Under the pieces are notes generated by a model. That model made no database searches, had not been told where the DNA came from, and saw only the letters and a program-made list of their open reading frames with translations. Made by a program: the position numbers and the translations under genes. A stretch of 64,000 nucleotides of DNA. Origin: Pseudomonas yamanorum. GTDB taxonomy: Bacteria; Pseudomonadota; Gammaproteobacteria; Pseudomonadales; Pseudomonadaceae. The stretch spans positions 2,232,001-2,296,000 of the forward strand of contig NZ_LT629793.1 of the NCBI RefSeq assembly GCF_900105735.1, written 5' to 3'. This document shows positions 8,977-17,286 of the stretch, piece after piece; position 1 is the stretch's first letter, and each line of letters starts with the position of its first letter.

Positions 8977-10350
8977 TCAAACCGCTCCCTCGGTAAAACT
9001 CAACCGCGCACACAACCCACCCACCTCCCGGTTATACAACTCCAACCGCCCTCCAATCTTCCCCACGATCATCTGCACAATCGCCAACCCCAACCCCGCC
9101 CCATTCGCATTCCCGCGACTATAAAACCGCTCAAACAACCGCTCAATCTCCCCTTCATCAATCCCCGGCCCTGCATCCTCCACACACAACTGCACCACTC
9201 CCGAATCTGAACCCCGTACCACCACCCGCACCTCACTCCCCGCCGGCGAGAAATTCAGTGCATTGGTCACCAGATTCTGCAGCGCAATCGCCAACGCCAC
9301 CGGGTCCGTTTCAATCCAACATTCCTCATCCCCTTCCAGCACCAGTTCAACGCCCTTCTCCATCGCCAGGGGCGTCAGTTCCGCAAGCTCTTCGCGTACC
9401 AACTCCGTCAACGAAATACGCAGGCGAACGGTGTTGTTCAGCTGTGGCTCAATCCGCGCCATGGTCAGCAGTTGGCTGCCAATGCGCGTCGCCCGGTCCA
9501 CGCCATTGACCAGAAAGTCCAACGCCTCTCGCCGCTCCTCCTCGGTACCCGCGCTCTGGGCGTTCTGCGCATGAATGCGCAATATCGCCAACGGCGTGCG
9601 CAACTCATGGGCCGCATCCGCAATAAACCGTCGCTCGCGCTCCAGCAGCTCGTCCACCTGCACCAGCAGGCGGTTCAGCGCGGTTTGCATGGGTTCCAGG
9701 TCCGCCGGCAAGGGTTGAAGTTGCAGCGGTCGCAATGTCTCGCTATCCCGCCCGCGAATTGCCTGGGCCATGGCGCGCAGGGGTTTGAGGCCCCAGCCGA
9801 TGGTCAGCCAGATCAACACCGCCAGCAGCGGTACGCCAATTAGGATCGGCCAGAGGGTGTGGCGAATAATGCGCTGGATCACGTCCTGGCGAATGTCATC
9901 GCGTTCGCCCACCCAGATCAGCAGGCCTTGTTGCATGTCGGCGAGCATGAACGCGCACCAGTCGTTGCCGTTTTCCATCAGGTCGTGCGGCCCGAGGGTG
10001 GTGGGCGGTGCGTTAAGGATCGGGGCGTCGGTGGAGCGCACCAGCAGTTGGCCGTCGGTGCGCCATACCTGGAAGGTCAGGCGGGTTTCGTAGGGGTGCG
10101 CCGCGCCGTCTTCGCCGACGCGGCTCATGGCTTGATCGAAGGCCTGGTAGAGGCGTTCCCAGTCGGCATCGCCGGGGTCGCGCTGGCGCAGTACGCCTTG
10201 CAGCAAGCGGGCACTCTGGGCGAGTTGGGCGTCGTAGACTTCTTCGATTTCGTGGTGGCTGTCCCGCAGGACGAGCCAGCTGATCAGGCCATCACCCAGC
10301 AGGATCAGCACCAGCACCGGGATGAGGATGCGCGCGCGGACCGAGTTCAT
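8977..10350 (-). CDS. two-component sensor histidine kinase (QseC/PmrB-like)
   Basis: A 457-aa inner-membrane kinase: membrane helix at about 8-28, periplasmic sensor at about 29-163, second helix at about 165-186, HAMP linker, HisKA domain with phospho-acceptor H248 in ADAAHELRTPLAIL, and an ATPase domain with N-box NLVTNALNFSP, DAGPGIDEGE and GAGLGLAIVQ. It overlaps its response regulator by 4 bases (ATGA). Overall organisation and pairing resemble QseC/PmrB/TctE sensors, but the signal cannot be read from the sequence. Genes for PepSY and cytochrome b561 proteins lie across the divergent promoter, as often around QseBC-type systems. Confidence 0.92.
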   Translation of the reverse strand: MNSVRARILIPVLVLILLGDGLISWLVLRDSHHEIEEVYDAQLAQSARLLQGVLRQRDPGDADWERLYQAFDQAMSRVGEDGAAHPYETRLTFQVWRTDGQLLVRSTDAPILNAPPTTLGPHDLMENGNDWCAFMLADMQQGLLIWVGERDDIRQDVIQRIIRHTLWPILIGVPLLAVLIWLTIGWGLKPLRAMAQAIRGRDSETLRPLQLQPLPADLEPMQTALNRLLVQVDELLERERRFIADAAHELRTPLAILRIHAQNAQSAGTEEERREALDFLVNGVDRATRIGSQLLTMARIEPQLNNTVRLRISLTELVREELAELTPLAMEKGVELVLEGDEECWIETDPVALAIALQNLVTNALNFSPAGSEVRVVVRGSDSGVVQLCVEDAGPGIDEGEIERLFERFYSRGNANGAGLGLAIVQMIVGKIGGRLELYNREVGGLCARLSFTEGAV

Positions 10351-11009
10351 GGTTTGAGTTCCACCACGTAACCAACGCCGCGCACGGTGCGGATCAGTTC
10401 GGTGGAGAGTTTTTTGCGCAGGTTGTGGATAAGGACTTCGAGGGTGTTGCTTTCGACGCGGTCCTGCCAGCCGTACAGCGCGCGGGACAGGCGCTCGCGG
10501 GTGACGACTTTGCCGGGGCGCACCATCAGTTGATGGAGCAATTGGTATTCCATCGGCGTGACCACAACGTCCTCGCCTTGATAGCTGACCTGTTGGGTCG
10601 CCGGGTCCAGGCTGACGCCCGCATGTTCCAGCAACGGCTGCGCCCGGCCCTGGCTGCGGCGCAACAGGGCGCGGACGCGGGCCTTGAACTCTTCGACGTC
10701 GAAGGGTTTGACCAGGTAGTCGTCAGCGCCGGCATCCAGGCCGGCAATGCGTTCGGCGGTGCCGTCGCGGGCGGTGAGGATCAGCACCGGCAGGTCGTAT
10801 TGCTCGGCGCGCAGGGTTTGCAGGAGGGTCAGGCCGTCGAGGCGTGGCAGGCCAAGGTCGAGCAGCAGCAAGTCGAAGCTTTCGGTGCGCAGCGCGTGCA
10901 AGGCGCTGACGCCATCCTGCAGCCAGTCCAGGGTGTAGCCTTCGGCGCCCAGGGCCACGCGGATCCCTTGGCCAAGGGCACGATCATCTTCGACAAGGAG
11001 CAGGCGCAT
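10347..11009 (-). CDS. OmpR-family response regulator (QseB/PmrA-like)
   Basis: A 220-aa regulator. The receiver domain has acidic residues in VEDD at the start, phospho-acceptor Asp in LLLLDLGLPRLDG (about residue 51) and Lys in DDYLVKPF; a winged-helix DNA-binding domain follows (RERLSRALYGWQDRVESNTLEVLIHNLRKKL, then VRGVGYVV). It is first in the operon with the kinase and is transcribed away from the PepSY gene. A direct repeat upstream (11093-11108) is a good candidate for its own binding site. Confidence 0.94.
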   Translation of the reverse strand: MRLLLVEDDRALGQGIRVALGAEGYTLDWLQDGVSALHALRTESFDLLLLDLGLPRLDGLTLLQTLRAEQYDLPVLILTARDGTAERIAGLDAGADDYLVKPFDVEEFKARVRALLRRSQGRAQPLLEHAGVSLDPATQQVSYQGEDVVVTPMEYQLLHQLMVRPGKVVTRERLSRALYGWQDRVESNTLEVLIHNLRKKLSTELIRTVRGVGYVVELKP

Positions 11010-11092
11010 AGCTGATTCTCTGTAGGAACGGCCACATGATGCCGCGTAACGGTCGGGGCCATTTTGGGAAAGATGTTACGGGCCGTTGCCAA

Positions 11093-11108
11093 CTAAGCTT
11101 TCGCTAAG
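11093..11108. promoter_or_regulatory. candidate response-regulator box between divergent operons
   Basis: CTAAG occurs at 11093-11097 and again at 11104-11108, exactly 11 bases apart. Read on the minus strand this is CTTAGC-N5-CTTAGT, like the hexamer-N5-hexamer box of PmrA/QseB regulators (CTTAAT-N5-CTTAAT type). It lies between the two-component operon and the PepSY/b561 genes, where an OmpR-type regulator would control both. Confidence 0.5.
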
Positions 11109-11155
11109 GTTGGTTTTGCACAGTGAAATCTCCCACATCTGCTGAGAGCGTTTCC

Positions 11156-11422
11156 ATGCGTAAAATTCTCTTGCTGTCGCTGATTATCGCCAGCCCCATG
11201 GCCATCGCCGGCCCGCAATGCACCACTGCCGAGCGCTCGCAATGGCAGGACCAGAAGGTTTTTCAGGAGCAACTGAAAGCCCAGGGCTACGAGATCAGCA
11301 AATTCAAGGTCACCGATGGCAACTGCTACGAGATCTACGGCTTTGACAAGGACAAGCGCAAGGTCGAGATCTACCACGATCCAGTCACCGGCAAGGCCGT
11401 GAAGACTGAGATCAAGGGCTGA
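11156..11422 (+). CDS. periplasmic PepSY-domain protein
   Basis: An 88-aa protein with a signal peptide (MRKILLLSLIIASPMAIAG, cleavage after about residue 18) and a PepSY-type mature part: QWQDQKVFQEQLKAQGYEI, then GNCYEIYGFDKDKRKVEIYHDPVTGK. PepSY domains are small periplasmic modules of unclear role, often next to cytochrome b561 and two-component genes. I use the ATG at 11156, which starts the signal peptide. The stop overlaps the b561 start as TGATG. Confidence 0.88.
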   Translation: MRKILLLSLIIASPMAIAGPQCTTAERSQWQDQKVFQEQLKAQGYEISKFKVTDGNCYEIYGFDKDKRKVEIYHDPVTGKAVKTEIKG

Positions 11423-11967
11423 TGCCAGCAACCTCCCTGCGCCTCTGGGACCCGGTGGTGAGGGTGTTTCACCTCTCCATCGCCGGCGTCTTTGTAGCCA
11501 ATTACTTCTTCAACGAAGCAGGCGACGACTGGCATGTATGGCTGGGTTATTACGCCATGGCCTGGTTGCTGGTGCGGTTGGTGTGGGGATTTTTCGGACC
11601 GCGCAGCGCGCGCTGGTCGGACTTCTGGCCAACGCTGGAACGGCTCAAGGGCCACGTACGTTCACTGCTCAACCGCCGACCACAGCATCGCCTGGGCCAT
11701 TCGCCCATTGGCGCGCTGGTGATGATCCTGATGTTGCTGGCGCTGCTGACCCTCGGTGTCAGTGGCTTTTTGATGCAGGAAGTCGACGCCCTGTGGGGCG
11801 CCGATTGGCCGCTACTGTTGCACGAAACCGCCGCCAATGTGCTGGCCGGCCTGGTGGGCGTGCATGTGCTGGCGGCGGTGTTTGAAAGTATCCAGGTGCG
11901 GGACAACCTGCCTTTATCCATGCTCACCGGCCGCAGGAGGCGCCTGCCGGATGACCGTGCGCAGTAA
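11422..11967 (+). CDS. cytochrome b561 family membrane protein
   Basis: A 181-aa inner-membrane protein with about four helices and the b561 pattern: RLWDPVVRVFHLSIAGVF (heme-ligand His in the first helix), a second helix YYAMAWLLVRLVWGFFGP, a third with a His-containing loop (HRLGHSPIGALVMIL) and a fourth LHETAANVLAGLVGVHVLAAVFES. Such di-heme b cytochromes shuttle electrons across the membrane, often to a periplasmic partner. It overlaps the PepSY gene by one base and is followed after 23 bases by the sialidase-fold gene. Confidence 0.9.
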   Translation: MPATSLRLWDPVVRVFHLSIAGVFVANYFFNEAGDDWHVWLGYYAMAWLLVRLVWGFFGPRSARWSDFWPTLERLKGHVRSLLNRRPQHRLGHSPIGALVMILMLLALLTLGVSGFLMQEVDALWGADWPLLLHETAANVLAGLVGVHVLAAVFESIQVRDNLPLSMLTGRRRRLPDDRAQ

Positions 11968-11990
11968 TCCTTTTCCCCGACAGGTTCTCT

Positions 11991-13259
11991 ATGCGCCCGC
12001 TTTTAATAATCTGCAGTCTGCTGGTGGTATTTTTCGCCGCCTGGCAAAGCCATCCGCCCCACGTGTTGGCACCGTTTGCCCAAGGCCCCAAGGACAGCTC
12101 GCCAACCGCGGCCGCCCCGCAATACAGCAGCCGCTTTGTCTCTTCGCAGCTCAATGACTTTGTGCATTCCTCCTCGGTCACTGCGCTGCCCGGCGGCGAC
12201 CTGATGGCCGTGTGGTTTGCCGGTTCCCGCGAAGGTGCCGCCGATGTGCAGGTGCGCACCGCGCGCTTTGACGCCAAAAGCGCCGAATGGGGCCCGGAGC
12301 AAGTACTCGCCACTCGGGAAAGCACCCGCGACGGCACTCACCGCTACATCCGCAAGCTGGGCAACCCGGTGATCGCCCTGGCGCCGGACAATCGCCTGTG
12401 GATGTTCTACGTCTCGGTGTCGGTAGGCGGCTGGGCCACCAGTGCGATCAACGTGATGGTCTCGGACGATCTCGGCACCCACTGGTCTGCACCTCGGCAA
12501 TTGGTCACTTCACCGTTTTTCAACATCAGCACGCTGGTGCGCGCCGCGCCGGTATTCCACGCCGACGGTTCCATCGGCCTGCCGGTGTACCACGAGTTCA
12601 TGGGCAAATTCGCCGAGTACCTGTACTTGAGCCCCGAGGGTGCGGTGGTCGACAAATTCCGGATCAGCCGAGGGAAGAATTCGCTGCAACCGACCATCGT
12701 GCCCCAGGACGGCCAGCGCGCCATCGCCATGCTGCGTTACGCCGGCGAGACCCATCACAAGGTCCTCGCCAGCCGCACCGAAGACGCGGGCCAAACCTGG
12801 AGCGCGCCCTACCCACTGGAGCCGTCCAACCCCAACTCCTCGTTGGCAGCCGTCAGCACTGAAGGCGACGGCTTGCTGGTGGCCCTCAACGACCTGCAGG
12901 ACGGTCGCTTCAAGCTGAGCCTGTACGGCACTGATGCCAAGCTCAACCAGTGGCGCACCGTGGTGGAACTGGACCAATCCCCCGACCCCTTGGGCCAACC
13001 ATTCTCCCCCGAAGCCTACAAGGAAATTATCGGTGAAGGCTTCCGCGCCTCCAGCGGTGCCCTGCGCCTGCCGCTGGAGCAACGTTTCCTCAGCAGCCTG
13101 GATTACCGGGTGTGCAAGCCCCGTGGCTGCGATTTCGAATACGAGTACCCGTACTTCAGCCGCAGCCCGGACGGCATGTACCACCTGGTGTACTCGTGGA
13201 ATAACACCTTTATCAAACATGTCAGCTTCAATGAAGCCTGGCTGTCGGAGCGCCTGTGA
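11991..13259 (+). CDS. secreted or anchored sialidase-fold (BNR repeat) protein
   Basis: A 422-aa protein with an N-terminal hydrophobic segment (MRPLLIICSLLVVFFAAW), so probably periplasmic or membrane-anchored. At least two Asp-box repeats typical of sialidase beta-propellers are visible: SDDLGTHWSAP near residue 163 and TEDAGQTWSAP near residue 263, plus an FAGSREG segment resembling the RIP/arginine site. True sialidases use an Arg triad and a Tyr/Glu pair, which I cannot confirm. Many bacterial members are annotated as exo-alpha-sialidase without proof. It is translationally coupled to the following membrane gene (TGATG). Confidence 0.8.
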   Translation: MRPLLIICSLLVVFFAAWQSHPPHVLAPFAQGPKDSSPTAAAPQYSSRFVSSQLNDFVHSSSVTALPGGDLMAVWFAGSREGAADVQVRTARFDAKSAEWGPEQVLATRESTRDGTHRYIRKLGNPVIALAPDNRLWMFYVSVSVGGWATSAINVMVSDDLGTHWSAPRQLVTSPFFNISTLVRAAPVFHADGSIGLPVYHEFMGKFAEYLYLSPEGAVVDKFRISRGKNSLQPTIVPQDGQRAIAMLRYAGETHHKVLASRTEDAGQTWSAPYPLEPSNPNSSLAAVSTEGDGLLVALNDLQDGRFKLSLYGTDAKLNQWRTVVELDQSPDPLGQPFSPEAYKEIIGEGFRASSGALRLPLEQRFLSSLDYRVCKPRGCDFEYEYPYFSRSPDGMYHLVYSWNNTFIKHVSFNEAWLSERL

Positions 13260-13858
13260 TGGTTTCTGTATGGCAAGCGCATTTGAGTTTTGTGCTGTTG
13301 GGTTTTGTACTGCTGAGCCTGCTGCGCGTAACGACGCCCTGGCGGCCGTGGTTGCTGCCGGTGTTGGTGGTGGTGAGTTTTATCCCGGTCAACGAGCTGC
13401 CGCTGGCGGCGTATGTGCGCAGCTTCACCGACGACCTGGCCATCAGCACCCTGGTGTTGTTGGCATGGGTCAGCCTGTGCCGTTTGGGTGTGGTGCAACC
13501 GCTCCAGCGCCCGCAGAAGGTCCAGGTGTTGCTGCTGTTTGGCGCCCTGAGCCTGGTGCTGTACCCCGCGACGATGGGCCTGACCTATTTCGATCCCTAC
13601 CGCTGGGGTTTCAACCCTCGGCCGATGATTGTGCTGATCGGCGTGGCGGCGCTGTTGATGCTCTGGCTGCGTAATACGTTGGCGGTGTGGATGCTCGCGG
13701 CGGGCACCCTGGCGTTTGCGCTTCGGCTCAAGGCCTCGGAAAACTACTGGGACTATCTGATCGACCCACTGCTGACGGGCTACTGCCTGGTGGCCGGGTT
13801 GTGGATGCTGGCGATGGCTGCCTGGCGCCCTCTTTTAAAACTGCACAGAGGTCAATGA
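13259..13858 (+). CDS. polytopic membrane protein of unknown function
   Basis: A 199-aa integral membrane protein with about six hydrophobic helices and few polar loops (YVRSFTDDLAIST; YFDPYRWGFNPRPM). No family recognised. The ATG at 13259 overlaps the sialidase-fold stop; a GTG one codon upstream is possible. Its 3' end overlaps the start of the LTA-synthase-like gene. The tight coupling suggests it forms a functional set with both, perhaps in envelope glycan modification; this is inference. Confidence 0.8.
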   Translation: MVSVWQAHLSFVLLGFVLLSLLRVTTPWRPWLLPVLVVVSFIPVNELPLAAYVRSFTDDLAISTLVLLAWVSLCRLGVVQPLQRPQKVQVLLLFGALSLVLYPATMGLTYFDPYRWGFNPRPMIVLIGVAALLMLWLRNTLAVWMLAAGTLAFALRLKASENYWDYLIDPLLTGYCLVAGLWMLAMAAWRPLLKLHRGQ

Positions 13859-15876
13859 TGGGATGGTTGTACTCGCGCCGCCTGCGCTACGGCGTGGGCG
13901 CGATCGGTTTGGTATTTGCGTTGCTGGCCGCACTGCGGCTGGTGTTTGTATTGGGATTTTCCGGAGTCGACCTCAGGGAACCTGCACTGCTGGAAACCTT
14001 CGGGATAGGCCTGCGTTTCGACCTGCGCCTGGCGGTGCTGATCCTGCTGCCCCTGGCCCTGCTCGCCTGGCTGCCACGCTGGAACCTGCTGACCGTCCCC
14101 GCCCTGCGCTGGTTGGCACGGGGTTATCTGCTGCTGGCGCTGACCATCGTCGGGCTGGTGTACATCATCGACTTCGGCCACTACGCCTACCTCGGCGTGC
14201 GCATCAATGCCACGGTGCTGCGTTATCTGGAAGACGCGCAGATTTCCCAGCAGATGGTGTGGGAAACCTACCCGGTGCTGTGGATAACCTTTAGCTGGCT
14301 TACCGCAGTCGGCCTGTGGACCTATGCCCTGGTTCGTCTTGAACGCATCACCCTGGATGATGAACGCAAACCCATCGGCAAGTTGACCATTGCATCCGTG
14401 GCCACCGTTGGCGTGATCGCGGTGTTGCTGGCCCTGCTCGGCCGCGTCGCCAACCTCAACCTCGAAAACCCGGTGCCCCTGCGCTGGAGCGATGCGTTCT
14501 TTTCCGGCAACAACCAGATCGCTGCCGTAGGCCTCAATCCGGTGCTGTTTCTGTACGACACCCTCAAGGTCGGCCAGTCTCAATTCGATGAGGCGCGGGT
14601 GCGAGAGTATTACCCGGAAGTTGCGAATTATCTGGGGGTCAGCCAACCCGATCCCGAGCAATTGAGCTTCGCCCGCGAACAAGCCGTGCAACCTTATCGG
14701 CTCAAGGGCGAACGCCCGCCGAACGTGATTTTCGTGATGCTCGAATCCCTCGGCACCAGCGCTGTGGGCGCCTACGGTAACCCGCTGAACCCCACGCCGA
14801 ACCTCGACAAACTGGCGAAGGAAAGCTGGTTCTTCAAACACTTCTACGTGCCCGTCACCGGCACCGCCAAAACCGTGTGGGCGAGCATCACCGGCGTACC
14901 CGACGTCACCCGCCAGGAGACGGCAACCCGCAATCCGCTGATCACCCGGCAACACACCTTGATCAACGCGTTCGAGGATTATCAGAAGCTCTACATGATC
15001 GGCGGCAATGCCGGCTGGGCGAATATCAACGCGCTGATCCGCCAGAGCATCGACGGCGTGAAGCTCTATGACGAAAGCCACTGGCGCTCGCCACGGGTGG
15101 ATGTGTGGGGCGTTTCCGACCTGGATCTGTTCAAGGAAGGCGACGAACTGCTGCGCGCCATCCCCAAGGACCAGCCGTTCTTCGCCTACCTGCAAACCTC
15201 CGGCAACCACCGCCCATTCACCATCCCCAAGACCAACGATGGCTTCAAGGTGCACGACCTGACCGTGGAGCAAGTCCAGGCCGCGGGCAGTCGCAGCGTC
15301 GAGCAATACAACGCCGTACGCCTGCTGGACTTCAACATCGGCCGCCTGATGGAAATCGCCAAGGCCGGCGGTTACTACGACAACACCATCTTCGTGTTCT
15401 TCGGCGACCACAACACCCGCATCAGCCAGATCCCACACATGGCGCCGGCGTTCGAGCAGCTTGGCCTGGAAAGCAACAACGTGCCGATGATGATCCACGC
15501 CCCCGGCCTGCAACCCCGGGTGATCGAAGAAGCCGTCGGCCTGGCGGACCTGCTACCGACCGTCGCCGGCATGGCGGGGATTCCGTTCCGCAATGGCGCG
15601 ATGGGGCGCGATATCCAACAGCCTGCGCCGGAAGGCGAGCGCGTGGTGCCGCTGGTATTGCGCGAGGGCACGTTCCCGCTGATCGGTGGCGTGACTAAAG
15701 ACTTCCTGCTGCAAATGGAACACGACGGCAGCTCGCCGACCCTGCATGACCTGGCGTCGCAAACACCGAGGGAAGATGTAGCCCAGGAATACCCGGAAGA
15801 GTTTCAGCGCCTGCAGGGACTGACTCGGGGGCTGCATGAGAGTGCGCGGTTGATGTTGTTCCGGAACGTTCGTTGA
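13855..15876 (+). CDS. LTA synthase family sulfatase-fold membrane protein
   Basis: A 673-aa protein: about five N-terminal membrane helices (residues 1-210), then a periplasmic alkaline-phosphatase/sulfatase-superfamily domain. Motifs: NVIFVMLESLGTSAVGAYGN (metal-binding Glu), GTAKTVWASITG (nucleophile Thr region), the metal site FFGDHNTR, and MMIHAPGL. These match lipoteichoic-acid-synthase-like phosphoglycerol or phosphoethanolamine transferases of Gram-negatives. Substrate is unknown; osmoregulated glucan or lipid A decoration are family precedents. Two start codons in tandem (13855, 13858) overlap the upstream stop. Last gene of the PepSY-b561-sialidase-membrane-LTA run. Confidence 0.88.
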   Translation: MMGWLYSRRLRYGVGAIGLVFALLAALRLVFVLGFSGVDLREPALLETFGIGLRFDLRLAVLILLPLALLAWLPRWNLLTVPALRWLARGYLLLALTIVGLVYIIDFGHYAYLGVRINATVLRYLEDAQISQQMVWETYPVLWITFSWLTAVGLWTYALVRLERITLDDERKPIGKLTIASVATVGVIAVLLALLGRVANLNLENPVPLRWSDAFFSGNNQIAAVGLNPVLFLYDTLKVGQSQFDEARVREYYPEVANYLGVSQPDPEQLSFAREQAVQPYRLKGERPPNVIFVMLESLGTSAVGAYGNPLNPTPNLDKLAKESWFFKHFYVPVTGTAKTVWASITGVPDVTRQETATRNPLITRQHTLINAFEDYQKLYMIGGNAGWANINALIRQSIDGVKLYDESHWRSPRVDVWGVSDLDLFKEGDELLRAIPKDQPFFAYLQTSGNHRPFTIPKTNDGFKVHDLTVEQVQAAGSRSVEQYNAVRLLDFNIGRLMEIAKAGGYYDNTIFVFFGDHNTRISQIPHMAPAFEQLGLESNNVPMMIHAPGLQPRVIEEAVGLADLLPTVAGMAGIPFRNGAMGRDIQQPAPEGERVVPLVLREGTFPLIGGVTKDFLLQMEHDGSSPTLHDLASQTPREDVAQEYPEEFQRLQGLTRGLHESARLMLFRNVR

Positions 15877-15967
15877 AGCCACCAGCAGCCAGGCCACTGT
15901 AAACCACACTCTTTGCAATACACCGGCTAAAGTGCCACGCTTTCAGGGTTCCGCAGGAGGTACTACT

Positions 15968-16057
15968 TTGTCGTGGTGTGCAGCCAGCGTTGCTTGGAAA
16001 CCCATCGGGGCCATAGCATCACTCAATTTTCTTTTCGATTTCGCGATGCCTATATAG
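15968..16057 (+). CDS. possible leader peptide / mini-ORF with strong RBS
   Basis: A TTG-started frame of 29 codons lies 5-6 bases after GCAGGAGGT (15953-15961). It would encode a small hydrophobic peptide with LSWCAASVAWKPIGAIASL at the start and a FLFDF stretch. The 276-base gap before the ImmA/IrrE gene otherwise holds no gene. It may be a real small membrane peptide, a leader, or a remnant of a deleted gene; nothing decides. Confidence 0.25.
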   Translation: MSWCAASVAWKPIGAIASLNFLFDFAMPI

Positions 16058-16110
16058 AGGTCCCGCACCCGCTATTCCTGTATTTACCCACAGTGTTCTG
16101 TATCATTCTC

Positions 16111-16129
16111 GCCCCCTGACATAGGGGGC
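16111..16129 (+). promoter_or_regulatory. hairpin upstream of the ImmA/IrrE gene
   Basis: GCCCCCT and AGGGGGC form a perfect 7-bp stem around GACAT. It sits directly before the strong ribosome binding site AAGGAGGAGG (16137-16146). No T-run follows, so it is more likely an operator or leader structure than a terminator. Confidence 0.4.
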
Positions 16130-16152
16130 AACCAGTAAGGAGGAGGTCGCTT

Positions 16153-16629
16153 ATGCCAGTTCGCCAAGCCCAGGCTATCCTGGCTCGCTACTGGAATCGC
16201 CAGATCCCGGTGGACCCTTCAGCGTTAGCGATAAGTATGGGGGCCGACGTCTTTGCGGACCCTGACATGATCTGGAGCGACCTGAGCGGACGTTTCGATT
16301 ATGAAAACGGAAGGCCCACGATCCGCTTCAACCCCGATGATGCGTGGGTGCGCCAACGGTTCACGATTGCCCATGAGTTGGGTCATATGGTGCTAAACCA
16401 TGGTAGGTCGATGCGGGATAACTCCGCAAATTACTCGACTCATGCTGATCATTATAAAGAGCAGGAGGCCAACGCATTCGCTGCCGAACTGCTCATGCCA
16501 AAAGAAGTGGTCGACTGGATCATCCCGCGCTACAACCGGGATGTCGGGGCCATGTCGCGTGAGCTTGGGGTTTCTGAGGCCGCGATGAGATATAGATTGA
16601 TCAACCTCGGTTACCTCTCAGACTACTAA
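16153..16629 (+). CDS. ImmA/IrrE family metallopeptidase
   Basis: A 158-aa soluble protein with the zinc protease motif in RFTIAHELGHMVLNHG (about residues 71-86) and the later Glu-rich EQEANAFAAELLMPKEVVDWII that completes this family's active site. ImmA of ICEBs1 and IrrE/PprI of Deinococcus cleave repressor proteins. Here there is no N-terminal HTH and no obvious repressor substrate next door, unlike mobile-element cases. RBS AAGGAGGAGG is strong. It is followed after 25 bases by a small membrane protein gene. Confidence 0.88.
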   Translation: MPVRQAQAILARYWNRQIPVDPSALAISMGADVFADPDMIWSDLSGRFDYENGRPTIRFNPDDAWVRQRFTIAHELGHMVLNHGRSMRDNSANYSTHADHYKEQEANAFAAELLMPKEVVDWIIPRYNRDVGAMSRELGVSEAAMRYRLINLGYLSDY

Positions 16630-16654
16630 TCTAAACAACAGCCAAGGAGGCGCG

Positions 16655-17149
16655 ATGAATCCAAGCAACGCCAGCAATGCGCAAAAGAAAGGCGAAGATA
16701 TGGGCGGGTCAGAAGACAACCCTGACGAGGCCATGAAGCGCTCCCTTGTCCCGCCATCGGGCGACCCTGTTGAAAGAAACAAGGCGCAAGCCGACTGGAA
16801 TGAAAAACTGCTCAAGGAAGGTGAAACCAGAATCCTTCATCGAAAACTGTTGTTTCGCTCAGTAGCCTTTGTTTCATGCCTGTTATTTATAGCGTTTCTT
16901 TACTACTTGTATTGGGCTAACAACCACCCTTACCGGCATGTAGACCATATGGTGTTATGGCTATTGGCAGTCATGCCAATGGGATCTATCTTCATACTCG
17001 TCAAATTATCGAATGAACCCGCTGAAACCAATAAACCTGCAGCGCTCATGTGGCCGGAAGAGGCGATCAAAATCGGCCACAAAGTAGTCGATGTCATAGC
17101 TGATGTAGTAAAGGATAAACTTTCTCCAAAGAGTGGCAACGGAAGTTAA
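16655..17149 (+). CDS. two-helix membrane protein of unknown function
   Basis: A 164-aa protein: charged N-terminal 60 residues, two membrane helices at about 67-88 (SVAFVSCLLFIAFLYYLYW) and 99-119 (MVLWLLAVMPMGSIFILVKL), and an amphipathic C-terminal tail. RBS AAGGAGG precedes ATG 16655. It is the likely operon partner of the ImmA/IrrE peptidase. I recognise no family. Its codon use appears less GC-rich than core genes nearby, suggesting horizontal origin. Confidence 0.75.
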   Translation: MNPSNASNAQKKGEDMGGSEDNPDEAMKRSLVPPSGDPVERNKAQADWNEKLLKEGETRILHRKLLFRSVAFVSCLLFIAFLYYLYWANNHPYRHVDHMVLWLLAVMPMGSIFILVKLSNEPAETNKPAALMWPEEAIKIGHKVVDVIADVVKDKLSPKSGNGS

Positions 17150-17182
17150 CTCCGCACTTCAGTCTCCGTTGAGCCTTTTTTT
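17137..17182 (+). terminator. probable terminator after the ImmA/IrrE pair
   Basis: CAACGGA (17137-17143, overlapping the gene end) can pair with TCCGTTG (17165-17171), followed after AGCC by seven T residues. The loop is long (21 bases), so confidence is moderate. Confidence 0.5.
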
Positions 17183-17286
17183 CATATCGGCCCAGCCAAT
17201 CCATCCCCCCAATCTATCGATTTGAGGTCCACCTCACCCTCCCCGACTATGGCGGCACTTCCAATAACAAAAACCAGGAACCCGCC

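Noticed and set aside
13852..15513. 553-aa minus-strand open frame opposite the LTA-synthase-like gene
   Set aside because: His/Gln/Val-rich shadow composition typical of antisense frames in GC-rich genes; the plus strand carries all conserved motifs.
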